A stretch of 64,000 nucleotides of DNA from positions 1 to 64,000 of the forward strand of contig DASUQI010000010.1 of the NCBI GenBank assembly GCA_036280655.1. The letters are read 5' to 3'. The translations under genes and the position numbers were made by a program. Shown here piece after piece: positions 49,167 through 57,133 of the stretch. The DNA comes from DASSJM01 sp036280655. Lineage in GTDB: Bacteria; Actinomycetota; UBA4738; HRBIN12. The notes below the pieces were generated by a model. The model had not been told where the DNA came from and did not search any database. It saw only the letters and a program-made list of their open reading frames with translations. Each line of letters starts with the position of its first letter. Position 1 is the stretch's first letter.

Positions 49167-49788
49167 GCCGGCAGCGGGATCCGCGCCTGCTGGAGCTGCA
49201 GCGTGAAGTCGTGCGGGTTCGAGCTTGCGCCGAGGGCCGCCTCGACCGAGACCTTCCCGGCCTTCACGAGACCGAGCAGGCTCTGGTCGAACGTGCTCAG
49301 CACGAGGCCGCGCGGCTCGTCGGCAAGCTGGCTGATCACGTCGGGCAGCCCCATCTCGTCGAAACCCGGGCCGCCGAACCGCAGCTTGCGAGCACCGCCG
49401 AGTACGAGCCGCGCTGCCGGAACGCGTTCACCCGGAACCGACCGACGCCCGCGAGCGAGTACGCGAAGTCGATCTCGCCCGATGTCTCGAGCCGCTCACG
49501 CCGTTCGGGCGGGACGATCGCCTCGACGATCGTGGTCGCCTCGTCGTTGCCGAGCGGCGCGTGGTCGAGCGGGATCAGCGCGCCCGCGTCGCGGATCTTC
49601 GGCGGCGTGCCGACCTTGATGTGCAGGTCCGAGGCCTCGCGGCGGACGACCTCAGCGAGCCACGCATCGAACTCGTCGAGCACGGTCTGGCCGGGTCGTT
49701 CGTGGATCTCGGCGAGGTGGACGGTGTCACGGTCGTGAGCCTGATGCTGGGTCGGGCCGTCGCCCTCGGGCCGGTCTGGTTCGATCAT
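49163..49788 (-). pseudogene. Relic of a PilT/type IV pilus retraction ATPase gene with the ATPase core deleted
   Basis: From the ATG at 49788 (GGAGG 7 nt upstream) one frame reads the normal PilT N-terminal domain (ASDLHIKVGTPPKIRDAG, GVGRFRVNAFRQRG). A one-base loss near 49385 (GTGCTC-GCAAG where CCGCAAG is expected) shifts the frame. The next frame reads GFDEMGLPDVISQLADEPRG and LVL and jumps directly to STFDQSLLGLVKAG, the PilT C-terminal end. About 190 residues are missing between, including Walker A, Walker B and the Asp/His boxes. No other pilus gene is present. The 13-bp dyad CGTGCT-C-AGCACG spans the junction near 49295. Confidence 0.75.
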
Positions 49789-49868
49789 GCCCTGTCCTCC
49801 TCACCCGGGTCAGCTCGTGCGGTAGGTCTATCGGACGACCCGGGGGCCTCCCTGAGCGGGGAGCCCGA

Positions 49869-50549
49869 TCAGGCGCGGCGGGCCGAGAACCTGCAGGTCG
49901 CGCGCTCGGTGAGGGGCGCGAACTCCTTCAGCTCGAGCGGCGGCGAAAGCGCCCCCAGCATCCCCTCGAGGAGGCCCTTGTGGACTGCGCACACGAGCTC
50001 GCGATGGTCCTCGAGCAGCTCGCGGAACGGGCAGTCGCGGAGCGTGACCTCGACGGCACCCCCGTCCTCGCGGCGGAACCGCGGATCGAACCCGGCGGAG
50101 GCCATCGCCTCCTGCAGCACGGCGAGGTTGTGGCGCGCCGCAGCACGCGTCCCCGGCTTCGGGCCACCGCGGATCGCGAGGTAGCGTCCCCACTCCTTCG
50201 CGAGGTCGGCGGCGCGGGTCCGCGACCTCGCGCCCGCGGCGAGGCCGGCGAGGATCTCGGCGAGCAGGCGGAAGTCGCGGTTCTCGCGTTCGGCAGTCTC
50301 GAGCGCGACGTAGAGCGTCTGCGGCCGGCCGACCGAGCTCCCCCGCCGGATCTCGCGCCGGACCAGCCCGGCCTCCTCGAGCCGTCGCAGGTGCGGGCGG
50401 AGCGTGTTCGGATGCAGCGAGAGCCGCGTGGCGAGCTCGCGGACGGACACGGCGCGTCCCGACAGGCCGAGGTACCGATACAGGCGGAAGCGCGTGTCGT
50501 CGGCGAGTGCCTTGTGGATCTCGAGCGCGGTGGCCTCACGCGTGGGCAT
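49869..50549 (-). CDS. SufR-like iron-sulfur-sensing transcriptional repressor
   Basis: 226 residues: N-terminal winged helix (about 10-80, VRELATRLSLHPNTLRPHLRR), then a C-terminal domain with Cys173, Cys187 and Cys219, plus His190. The three-Cys arrangement in this position is that of SufR, which holds a 4Fe-4S cluster and represses Fe-S assembly genes. The divergent neighbour is mrp, an Fe-S carrier, which strongly supports this. The dyad between them is a likely operator. No sufB or sufD is in view. Confidence 0.75.
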   Translation of the reverse strand: MPTREATALEIHKALADDTRFRLYRYLGLSGRAVSVRELATRLSLHPNTLRPHLRRLEEAGLVRREIRRGSSVGRPQTLYVALETAERENRDFRLLAEILAGLAAGARSRTRAADLAKEWGRYLAIRGGPKPGTRAAARHNLAVLQEAMASAGFDPRFRREDGGAVEVTLRDCPFRELLEDHRELVCAVHKGLLEGMLGALSPPLELKEFAPLTERATCRFSARRA

Positions 50550-50622
50550 CGCGGGCTCCGAGCACGTGCGGCCGAACGGAGGCGTCGACGCCTACCGACG
50601 CCCCGCGTACCATGGGAGTAAG

Positions 50623-50652
50623 CACGGTCCGCACCGTGGGAATCAGGATAAT
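50623..50652 (+). promoter_or_regulatory. Candidate SufR-like operator and mrp promoter
   Basis: A perfect 6-bp inverted repeat CACGGT-CCGC-ACCGTG lies at 50623-50638 and GATAAT, a -10 candidate for mrp, at 50647-50652. The dyad covers where the -35 would be, so a bound dimer would block polymerase. It lies between the divergent repressor and mrp. Assignment to the repressor is inference. Confidence 0.5.
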
Positions 50653-50679
50653 CCCGCTCGAACCAGGGAGGTCACCCCG

Positions 50680-51834
50680 TTGGTCACCGAGGACCAGGTC
50701 AGACAGGCCCTCCGAGGCGTCATGGACCCCGAGATCGGCCGCCCGATCGAGGACCTCGGCATGCTGCGCGGGATCCAGATCGAGGAGGGCGGGCTCGTCC
50801 GTGTGCACGTCCTCATCACGATCGAGGGCTGCCCGCTCAAGGACCGGATCACGAGCGACGTGACCGCGGCGCTCGCGCCGATCGAGGGCGTCGAAAACGT
50901 CGAGGTCGCGCTCGCGCCGATGAGCGAAGAGCAGCGCGCCTCCCTCGTCGCGACGCTCCGGGGCGGCGAGGCGCAGCCCCAGCAGCAGAAGACGTTCTTC
51001 GCGGGCTCCGACACGACGGTGATCGCTGTCGCCTCGGGCAAGGGCGGCGTCGGCAAGTCGAGCGTCACGGTGAACCTCGCGTGCGCGCTCGCCGCCGAGG
51101 GCCACCGCGTGGGGGTGCTCGACGCCGACGTCTGGGGGTTCAGCGTCCCGCGGATGATGGGCGTGACCGGCAAGCCGGTCGGGTTCAACGACATGATCCT
51201 GCCGCTCGAGTCGCACGGCGTGAAGGTGATCTCGATGGGGTTCTTCGTCCCCGAGGAGACGCCGGTGATCTGGCGCGGCCCGATGCTCCACAAGGCGATC
51301 GAGCAGTTCCTCGGCGACGTCTACTGGGGCGAACTCGACTTCCTGCTCTGCGACCTCCCGCCCGGCACCGGCGACGTCTCGATCAGCCTCGCGTCGTTCC
51401 TGCCGGGCGCGACGATGCTCGTCGTCACGACCCCGCAGGAGGCGGCGCGCAAGGTGGCCGAACGCGCGGGCAAGATGGCCGAGCGGACGAACCTCCGGCC
51501 GATCGGCGTGATCGAGAACATGTCGTGGTACGTCTGCCCGCACTGCGGCGAACGCGAGTTTATCTTCGGGACCGGTGGCGGCGACGAGGCGGCCGAGACC
51601 CTCGGCGTGCCGCTCCTCGCGCAGGTGCCGCTGGTCACCGAGCTCCGCGACGGCGGCGACCGCGGCAAGCCGATCGTGGTGAACGATCCCGACGGGCCTG
51701 CGAGCGTGGCGCTCCGCGACGCGGCCCGGAAGATCGCGCAGGAGACGCGGTCGAAGGTTCGCAAGCCGCTGCCGCTGATGGCCAAGCCCGGCGCGCCCGT
51801 CACCGCCGGTGGGCACCACGGCCACGCCCACTGA
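50680..51834 (+). CDS. mrp: Mrp/ApbC iron-sulfur cluster carrier ATPase
   Basis: 384 residues. An N-terminal MIP18/DUF59 domain (LRGVMDPEIGRPIEDLGM) precedes a deviant Walker A P-loop GKGGVGKSS and a Walker B-like LCDLPPGTGDVS. A CxxC pair in YVCPHCGE binds the transferred cluster between subunits. The start is a TTG at 50680 with GGGAGG 8 nt upstream; no ATG or GTG fits better. It is divergent from the SufR-like repressor. The C-terminal HHGHAH tail is rich in His. Confidence 0.95.
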   Translation: MVTEDQVRQALRGVMDPEIGRPIEDLGMLRGIQIEEGGLVRVHVLITIEGCPLKDRITSDVTAALAPIEGVENVEVALAPMSEEQRASLVATLRGGEAQPQQQKTFFAGSDTTVIAVASGKGGVGKSSVTVNLACALAAEGHRVGVLDADVWGFSVPRMMGVTGKPVGFNDMILPLESHGVKVISMGFFVPEETPVIWRGPMLHKAIEQFLGDVYWGELDFLLCDLPPGTGDVSISLASFLPGATMLVVTTPQEAARKVAERAGKMAERTNLRPIGVIENMSWYVCPHCGEREFIFGTGGGDEAAETLGVPLLAQVPLVTELRDGGDRGKPIVVNDPDGPASVALRDAARKIAQETRSKVRKPLPLMAKPGAPVTAGGHHGHAH

Positions 51835-52259
51835 TCGACGTTCCCCAGGCGGCAAGGAGGTCCCCGCCGGGCCCGAGGCGCGGTTCGCGTGCGCCTGGTG
51901 CGGCGCGACCGCCGCGATCGTCCGCGCCGTCCCGGCCGGTCACCGCGTGGGCTTCGACCGGCCGTCGGGCTCGGACACGTACGCGCAAGACGGCGTCTAC
52001 GTCCGGTTCCTCGGAGAGCAGTGGACGGCGGTGGAGGATCCCGACGTACCGGCGACTGACCACGGTGCTCGCCGCGCCCGACGTCGATGCCTCGGCCCTC
52101 TGGGCCGGGTTCCCGGCGCTGGCGCGCTTCCGGTGCCCGGCGTGCGAGAGGTGCTACTGCGCCGCGCACTGGGTCGAGGTGCCGGTCTTCGACGATGGGT
52201 TCTACGACTTCACGACGGGGACCTGCCCGCGGGGCCACGAGGCGATGATCGACGACTGA
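51809..52259 (+). pseudogene. Frameshifted small zinc-binding protein gene
   Basis: Two frames carry a coherent protein. The first part (GTG at 51809, overlapping the mrp end) reads FACAWCGATAAIVRAVPAGH and DGVYVRFLGEQW and is in one frame up to about 52045. The second (RRLTTVLAAPDVDASALWAG, FRCPACERCYCAAHW, TCPRGHEAMIDD) is in another, up to the stop at 52257-52259. One indel near 52040-52060 separates them. The Cys/His pattern (CAWC, CPAC, YCAAH, CPRGH) suggests two zinc sites. The function is unknown. If the indel is an assembly error this is a real gene coupled to mrp. Confidence 0.55.
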
Positions 52260-52262
52260 GGG

Positions 52263-53213
52263 CTATGGCTCGGAGAGCTCCTCCGTCTGCGGGCCGACGT
52301 CCCCCTCGGCGGGACGGCCGCCCTCGGGTCCCCTCGGTCGCATCGCCCAGATGATCAGCGTGACGATGCAGACGATCGACACGGTCAGTCCCGTCCACTG
52401 GCTCCCGGTGAGGCCGAAGACCTGTTTGTCGACGCGCAGGAAATCCTCGACGACGCGGACGAGTCCGTAGATCGCGCCGAACGTGAGCGTGAGGACCCCG
52501 AGCCGCCGCGGCTGCCGCGACATCGCGTACAGGATCAGGAACAGCACGGTCGCGAGGAACATGTCGTAGAGCGCGGTCTGGTGGACGCCGACGCCGGTCG
52601 AGAGCACCTGGCCCGACGCCGAGGTCAGCGTCGCGTTCGCGTGCGAGATCGTGAGGACCTGGCCCTGCTCCAGGGTCGTCCGGCAGGTGTCGGCGACGCA
52701 CGAGAACCCCGCCGGCGTGCCGCCCTCGTATTGGAACGCGAGGAGCCAGCTCGTCGGCTTGCCGAAGTGGTCCCCGATGATCAGGTCGCCGATCCGGCCG
52801 AACGCGATCCCGAACGCGAGACCGATCACCGCGCCGTCCATCACCTGGAAGAACGACAGGTGGAACTTGCGCATGATCGGGATGTTGATGAGCACCGCGC
52901 CCGCGATCCCGCCGAGGAGCGTGAGCCCCCCGTTCCACAGCGCGAGCATGTCCCCGATGCCGTCGAACTCGGAGAAGTGGCCGATCACGTAGAACAGCCG
53001 AGCGCCGATGATCGTCCCGATCAGCGCCCAGAACACCATCGTGTTGATCTGGTCGACCGTGACGCCGCGCTTCGGCCCCTCGTGCTGAAGGATCCACGCG
53101 CCGAACAGGAACCCGACCGCGATGCCGATCCCGTGCGGGCTGATCGCGAAGTCTCCGAACAGGTGGATGCGGTCGAGGACGGGCCAGCCGATCGAAGCGA
53201 GCACGCCGCTCAC
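52263..53213 (-). CDS. lgt: Prolipoprotein diacylglyceryl transferase
   Basis: Integral membrane enzyme transferring diacylglycerol from phosphatidylglycerol to the lipobox Cys of prelipoproteins. 316 residues with about seven TM helices. Lgt-type features: ISPHGIGIAVGFLFG, IGARLFYVI, NGGLTLLGGIAG and FGRIGDLIIGDH. The GTG start lies 7 nt after a TAGACT -10 element. The PgsA product (31576-32163) supplies its substrate. The stop is 3 nt from that of the broken zinc-protein gene. Confidence 0.9.
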   Translation of the reverse strand: MSGVLASIGWPVLDRIHLFGDFAISPHGIGIAVGFLFGAWILQHEGPKRGVTVDQINTMVFWALIGTIIGARLFYVIGHFSEFDGIGDMLALWNGGLTLLGGIAGAVLINIPIMRKFHLSFFQVMDGAVIGLAFGIAFGRIGDLIIGDHFGKPTSWLLAFQYEGGTPAGFSCVADTCRTTLEQGQVLTISHANATLTSASGQVLSTGVGVHQTALYDMFLATVLFLILYAMSRQPRRLGVLTLTFGAIYGLVRVVEDFLRVDKQVFGLTGSQWTGLTVSIVCIVTLIIWAMRPRGPEGGRPAEGDVGPQTEELSEP

Positions 53214-53220
53214 GTGGCCG

Positions 53221-53226
53221 AGTCTA
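53221..53226 (-). promoter_or_regulatory. -10 element for lgt (leaderless)
   Basis: TAGACT on the minus strand, 7 nt before the GTG at 53213; it sits at the 3' end of the PAP2 gene. Confidence 0.45.
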
Positions 53227-53808
53227 TCGGCGCTCGTCGAACAGGGAGGCGACGGCCCGTCCGAGCAGCAGCCCGCCGGCGACGTCCGCCGGGTAGTGGA
53301 CGCCGAGGTACGGTCGGGACGCGCCAACCGCGCCGGCCAGCGCGTCGAGTCCGAGCCGCGCCGAGGCGCTCGCCTCGAGCTCGTCGGCGGCCACCGTCGT
53401 GAAGGCAAGCAGGACGGCCGGGTGGGTGCTCGGCCAGGAGGAGCCGTTCGGCCGCGCGATGCGGCGGTTGGTGCCCTCGGGATCGGCGTCCGACGGGCGC
53501 GGACGGTCGAACACCCGCTTCAGGCCCTGGCCGGCGAGCCAGGCGATCCCGGCGGCAGCCATCCCTCGCGCCGCGGCCCTCCGGCGGCCCGAGGCGGCGA
53601 GCACCGCCGCGGCGCCGGCCGACGCCCAGATCGAGCCCAGCTCCGTGATCCCGCCGAAGACCCGGTCGGTCGCCGGCCCCCGGTCGCGGTTCGCGGCGCG
53701 GAAGGCCTCCTCGTCGAGCTCGCGGCCGCGCCCGGCCGAGCTCCACGCACCGACCGCGAGCGCCCCGCCGACGAGGGCGGCAGCTCGGACCACCGAGCGA
53801 GCGTTCAT
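53224..53808 (-). CDS. PAP2-family phosphatase
   Basis: 194 residues, about five TM helices. The phosphatase motifs are K-x6-RP (KRVFDRPRP), PSTH (the usual PSGH with Gly to Thr) and SRPYLGVHYPAD (SRxxxxxHxxxD). It probably dephosphorylates a lipid or prenyl phosphate (for example undecaprenyl diphosphate) at the membrane. The gene overlaps the lgt -10 element and is in the same direction. It is divergent from the lapA-like gene. Confidence 0.88.
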   Translation of the reverse strand: MNARSVVRAAALVGGALAVGAWSSAGRGRELDEEAFRAANRDRGPATDRVFGGITELGSIWASAGAAAVLAASGRRRAAARGMAAAGIAWLAGQGLKRVFDRPRPSDADPEGTNRRIARPNGSSWPSTHPAVLLAFTTVAADELEASASARLGLDALAGAVGASRPYLGVHYPADVAGGLLLGRAVASLFDERR

Positions 53809-53899
53809 CCGGTGGATGATGCGAGGATACGGGCGTCCGTGTCACGCGGGTGCGTCGGCGCGACGCTCCCGGTGAACCGAGCGAGCGAAGGAGCGGGCG

Positions 53900-54220
53900 A
53901 TGCGCAGGGAGGACGACTCGGAACCTCGGGGCGAGCGGAACGACCCCGGGGGAGGCCGCAGCCAGCCGATCGAGGAGCCGCCCCCGAGCATCACCCCCCG
54001 ACGGGTCGTGATCGTGCTCCTCGCGATCCTGCTGCTGATCTTCGCGGTCGTGAACTTCGACCCCGTGAACGTGAACTTCCTCGCGTTCGACACCGACGCG
54101 CGCCTGTTCACCGTGATCGTGGTCTCGGCCGCGCTCGGGTTCGCGATCGGCTACTTCGTCGGCCGGCCGAGCCGGGAGGAACGGCGAATCCTGCGGCGGC
54201 GCGACCGACGGGGCGACTAG
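53900..54220 (+). CDS. LapA-like (DUF1049) membrane protein
   Basis: 106 residues: a charged N-terminus with a Pro/Glu-rich stretch (about 1-32), two TM helices (about 35-53, RRVVIVLLAILLLIFAVV, and about 72-92) with the NFDPVNVNFL loop, then an Arg-rich tail. In this family the pair forms a hairpin; the role is in envelope or lipopolysaccharide assembly in Gram-negatives but unknown in actinobacteria. The ATG has GAAGGAG upstream. The stop codon shares a CTAG with the stop of the SRPBCC gene. Confidence 0.78.
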   Translation: MRREDDSEPRGERNDPGGGRSQPIEEPPPSITPRRVVIVLLAILLLIFAVVNFDPVNVNFLAFDTDARLFTVIVVSAALGFAIGYFVGRPSREERRILRRRDRRGD

Positions 54221-54684
54221 CGGGGGTCACCTCCGCGGTATCGCTCCTCGATCTCCTGCTTCTGCGCGAGCGTCCCGTGGCGGAGCGCGAGGTGCGCGCC
54301 GCCGAAGCGCCCGAGGCTCCGCGCCGCGAGCTCGCCGAGCGGACCGCCGCGGAACCGATAGTCGATCACGTGTTCCAGCAGGCTCCGGTCGCCGGCGAGC
54401 GCCTCGACCGACGACGTCACGGTGGCGTCGAGCAACCCCGTGAGCCGGATCTTCGAGCGGTGCGGCGGGTCCCATTCGAGCACCTCTCCCTCGACGGTCG
54501 AGCGGAACGCCATGAAGCGCATCTCGGTCGTGTAGTGGGTGCCCTCGTGGAGGCCATCGGCCGGCACGCCGTCGACCCGGACGATGTGTCGGTCCCAGTG
54601 CGGCAGGTTCCGCGGGTCCGAGATCACCTCCCAGACCTCCTCGGGCGGCGCGTCGATCACGATGTCGAACTCGACGAGCGTCAT
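54217..54684 (-). CDS. SRPBCC/START-like (polyketide cyclase family) protein
   Basis: 155 residues: MTLVEFDIVIDAPPEEVW, PRNLPHWDRHI and a typical helix-grip domain ending in RSLGRFGGAHL. It probably binds a hydrophobic ligand. The last gene of an operon of four overlapping genes (57037 to 54217): the ATG overlaps the stop of the PNPOx-like gene by 4 nt. Confidence 0.82.
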   Translation of the reverse strand: MTLVEFDIVIDAPPEEVWEVISDPRNLPHWDRHIVRVDGVPADGLHEGTHYTTEMRFMAFRSTVEGEVLEWDPPHRSKIRLTGLLDATVTSSVEALAGDRSLLEHVIDYRFRGGPLGELAARSLGRFGGAHLALRHGTLAQKQEIEERYRGGDPR

Positions 54685-55637
54685 CCCAGCGTCACCGTCC
54701 CGGAGTCCCAGCCCCGCCACCAGACGAGGCGTTCGGCGTCGATGCCGACGACGGCGGCCGACGCCGGGTCCGCGCCCGCCGCCCGAGCGAGTCTCACCAC
54801 GGACCGCAGGCCGGACTCGAGCGCGCCCGGGATGGCGGTGCGTCCCAGCCCGCAGATCATCGTCCCTACCATCTCTCGCGCGCGCCAGGACGAGGGACGG
54901 TCGACGCAGAGCGCGGCCGGGGCAACCGGCCCAGCGCCGGCGGCCGTGACCACCTCGGCGTTGAGGACCGCGTAGACCCCAGGGCCCTCGAGCACCCATC
55001 TCGCGGGCAGGACGACCGGGCCGTCGTCGGTCGCGAGCGCGAGCGCGCCGGGCCCGGCGTCGCCGAGCGCGCCGGCGAGCCGAGGCTCGAGCGCGTCGAA
55101 CACTCCCGCCCCGGCCTTCGGCACGCGGAAACGCTCGACCCCGTCCCCCTCGTCGCCCCACTCCCCCCACGCGCTCGCGATGCGATCGCCCTCGATCACC
55201 GCCGAACGCTCGATCCGAAGCTCCGCGAACACGCGGCCCGGCGGCGTCCACGCGAGCGGCACGTGGTTCGCGTCTACGGCGTAGCCGGCGAAGAACCTGG
55301 CGTTCTTCCGCGTGTACCTCGCGGCGGCGAGCGCGATCACCGGGCTCTCGCGGAACGACCGACCCCAGCTCTCGGGATCGAGGAGGTCGTAGGTCGCCGC
55401 GGTCCCGGTGAAGATCGCCGCACGCTCCCCCACGCGGACCAGTCCGGCCACGCGAGGATCATGCGCCCACGCACTCGCCTTCACCGAGCCGCGCGACGTC
55501 GTCACCCACACGCGGTCGCCGGCCTCGGCGAACACCATCGGCGTCACGTGCGGCCCGAACCGCGTGGACGTCGCCACGTGACAGAAGGAACCCTGCGCGA
55601 GCAGCTCGCGGACCGGCGCGGGGACCGGATCGCTCAC
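54681..55637 (-). CDS. Flavin/FMN-binding split-barrel (PNPOx-like) protein, about twice the usual length
   Basis: 318 residues: an N-terminal split-barrel with GSFCHVATSTRFGPHVTPM and RVWVTTSRGSVKASAWA, and a second half (about 150-318) that does not match the barrel. Single-domain members are about 140 residues. It probably binds FMN or F420 and acts as an oxidoreductase or as a sensor. The GTG start overlaps the stop of the CPBP gene by 4 nt. Confidence 0.78.
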   Translation of the reverse strand: MSDPVPAPVRELLAQGSFCHVATSTRFGPHVTPMVFAEAGDRVWVTTSRGSVKASAWAHDPRVAGLVRVGERAAIFTGTAATYDLLDPESWGRSFRESPVIALAAARYTRKNARFFAGYAVDANHVPLAWTPPGRVFAELRIERSAVIEGDRIASAWGEWGDEGDGVERFRVPKAGAGVFDALEPRLAGALGDAGPGALALATDDGPVVLPARWVLEGPGVYAVLNAEVVTAAGAGPVAPAALCVDRPSSWRAREMVGTMICGLGRTAIPGALESGLRSVVRLARAAGADPASAAVVGIDAERLVWWRGWDSGTVTLG

Positions 55638-56257
55638 GCGGACGGTTCCGCCTCGCGCACCACCGGCACGGCGATCATCAGACCCGTCCACAGGACGTGG
55701 CACGCGAGCGGCGCGAGGATCCCGCCGCTCCACCACGCGAGCGCCACCCACACCCCGCCGCCGACGATCGCCCCCGCCGCGATCGCCAGGTTCGCGCTCG
55801 GCAGGTTCGCGAGCACGAACGCGAGCCACGCGAGGACGGGAGCCCACCCGCTGCCGTCGAGCGCCTTCGTGAGCTCCCCCTGGAACAGCCCGCGCCAGAA
55901 CAACTCCTCCCCCGGCACGGAGATCGCGATCGAGAGCAGCAGGGCCGCCACGAGCGAGAGCCCGCCCTGCTTCCGGTACATCTCGACCGAGTGGCGGCGG
56001 AACGTCTCCCACCGGCCGATGATCAGGATCGCTTCCCGCGTGGCCACGTACAGCGCGAGCCCGGCGGCGAGGCCGAGGGTGAGCGACACGATCGCGCTCA
56101 CATCGGGCGACCACGCCGGCGGCCCCAGCAGGAGCGCGGTGACCCCCATCGCGCCGAGGACCGGCGGCATCGTCTTCCAGATGTTCCGGCCGCGGGCGAC
56201 GAGGCTCCACGCGACCATCTCCGCGAGGAGCCCGGCCACCATCGCGACGGCTTCCAT
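55634..56257 (-). CDS. CPBP-family intramembrane metalloprotease
   Basis: 207 residues, six or seven TM helices. The CAAX-protease/bacteriocin-processing motif set is present: PGEELFWRGLFQGEL (EExxxR), FVLANLPSANLAI and CHVLWTG. Such proteins have roles in processing or in immunity to small peptides; which applies here is unknown. The ATG is 3 nt after the stop of the next upstream membrane gene; the stop overlaps the PNPOx-like gene. Confidence 0.85.
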   Translation of the reverse strand: MEAVAMVAGLLAEMVAWSLVARGRNIWKTMPPVLGAMGVTALLLGPPAWSPDVSAIVSLTLGLAAGLALYVATREAILIIGRWETFRRHSVEMYRKQGGLSLVAALLLSIAISVPGEELFWRGLFQGELTKALDGSGWAPVLAWLAFVLANLPSANLAIAAGAIVGGGVWVALAWWSGGILAPLACHVLWTGLMIAVPVVREAEPSA

Positions 56258-56260
56258 CGG

Positions 56261-57037
56261 TCAGGGGAGGAACGCGACCTTCGCGGCGAACTCGGCCGTG
56301 AGCGCGGTGATGACGGCGAGGTAGAAGAAGCCGGTCGCGGCCTGGACCGCGGACGACCGCGTGCCCTTCAGCGTCGCGCGGATCATCACGGCGATCAGCG
56401 CCGTGGCGCCCACCATCCCGAGCGCGATCCACGACGCGAGCCCCGCCGAGGTGAGCAGCGGGTTGAAGTCCGACGACGCCTCGGTCGGCCCGAACCCGCC
56501 GAGAATCAGCGCCACGGCCTCGAGGCCGACACCGACGAACAGGAAGTTCGTGAAGCGGTTGATCGGCGCGCGCGTGAGTCCCCGGTCGGTGAGGTACCAG
56601 TGGCCGAGCAGCAGCCCGGCGAACACCGCGCCGAGGAAGGCCGCGCCGGCGAGCAGCTGGAGGAACGCGACCGCCCACGACCCCTCGGCGGTTGCGGCCA
56701 TCGCGGCGAGCACTGCGATCGAGACCGGGACCGAGGCGATCCCGACGACCCGGGCGGCCGCGTGGCGCTTCGCGAACATCAGCGCCACCCACACGAGGAC
56801 GACGAGCGAGAGCGCGGCGGAGAGCCCGACCGACCACGCGCCGGCGTCGCTCCCCACGGTCGCCCCGGCCGCCGCAGCACCCCACGTCGCGAGCGACAGC
56901 GCGAGGAGGATCGAGCCCGTGAGCGTGAAGAACCCGCGCTTGACCTCGTTCCACAACGGGGTGAGGAACAACAGGACGAGGCCGCCCGCGACCGTCTCCG
57001 CGAGCACCAGGGCCATCACGCCGGCGGGGCCCGTCAC
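56261..57037 (-). CDS. Multi-pass membrane protein of unknown function
   Basis: 258 residues with about seven TM helices, for example ALVLAETVAGGLVLLFL and LTGSILLALSLATWGAAAAG. I do not recognise the family. It is the first gene of the overlapping four-gene unit (membrane protein, CPBP protease, PNPOx-like, SRPBCC). The GTG at 57037 is used; ATG or GTG starts at 57016 and 57019 are also possible. A weak -10-like sequence on the minus strand lies upstream, and the divergent methyltransferase starts at 57134. Confidence 0.65.
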   Translation of the reverse strand: MTGPAGVMALVLAETVAGGLVLLFLTPLWNEVKRGFFTLTGSILLALSLATWGAAAAGATVGSDAGAWSVGLSAALSLVVLVWVALMFAKRHAAARVVGIASVPVSIAVLAAMAATAEGSWAVAFLQLLAGAAFLGAVFAGLLLGHWYLTDRGLTRAPINRFTNFLFVGVGLEAVALILGGFGPTEASSDFNPLLTSAGLASWIALGMVGATALIAVMIRATLKGTRSSAVQAATGFFYLAVITALTAEFAAKVAFLP

Positions 57038-57117
57038 TCGCCCACCCACACGCCCGTCATCGCGGGCCAGCCTACCCGCGCCGACGTGTTCGGCCGCACG
57101 TTCGGACCGCGCGCCGG

Positions 57118-57123
57118 TAGGCT
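57118..57123 (+). promoter_or_regulatory. -10 element for the methyltransferase gene
   Basis: TAGGCT ends 10 nt before the ATG at 57134, giving at most a 3-4 nt leader. Confidence 0.4.
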
Positions 57124-57133
57124 TGCCCGTCAC

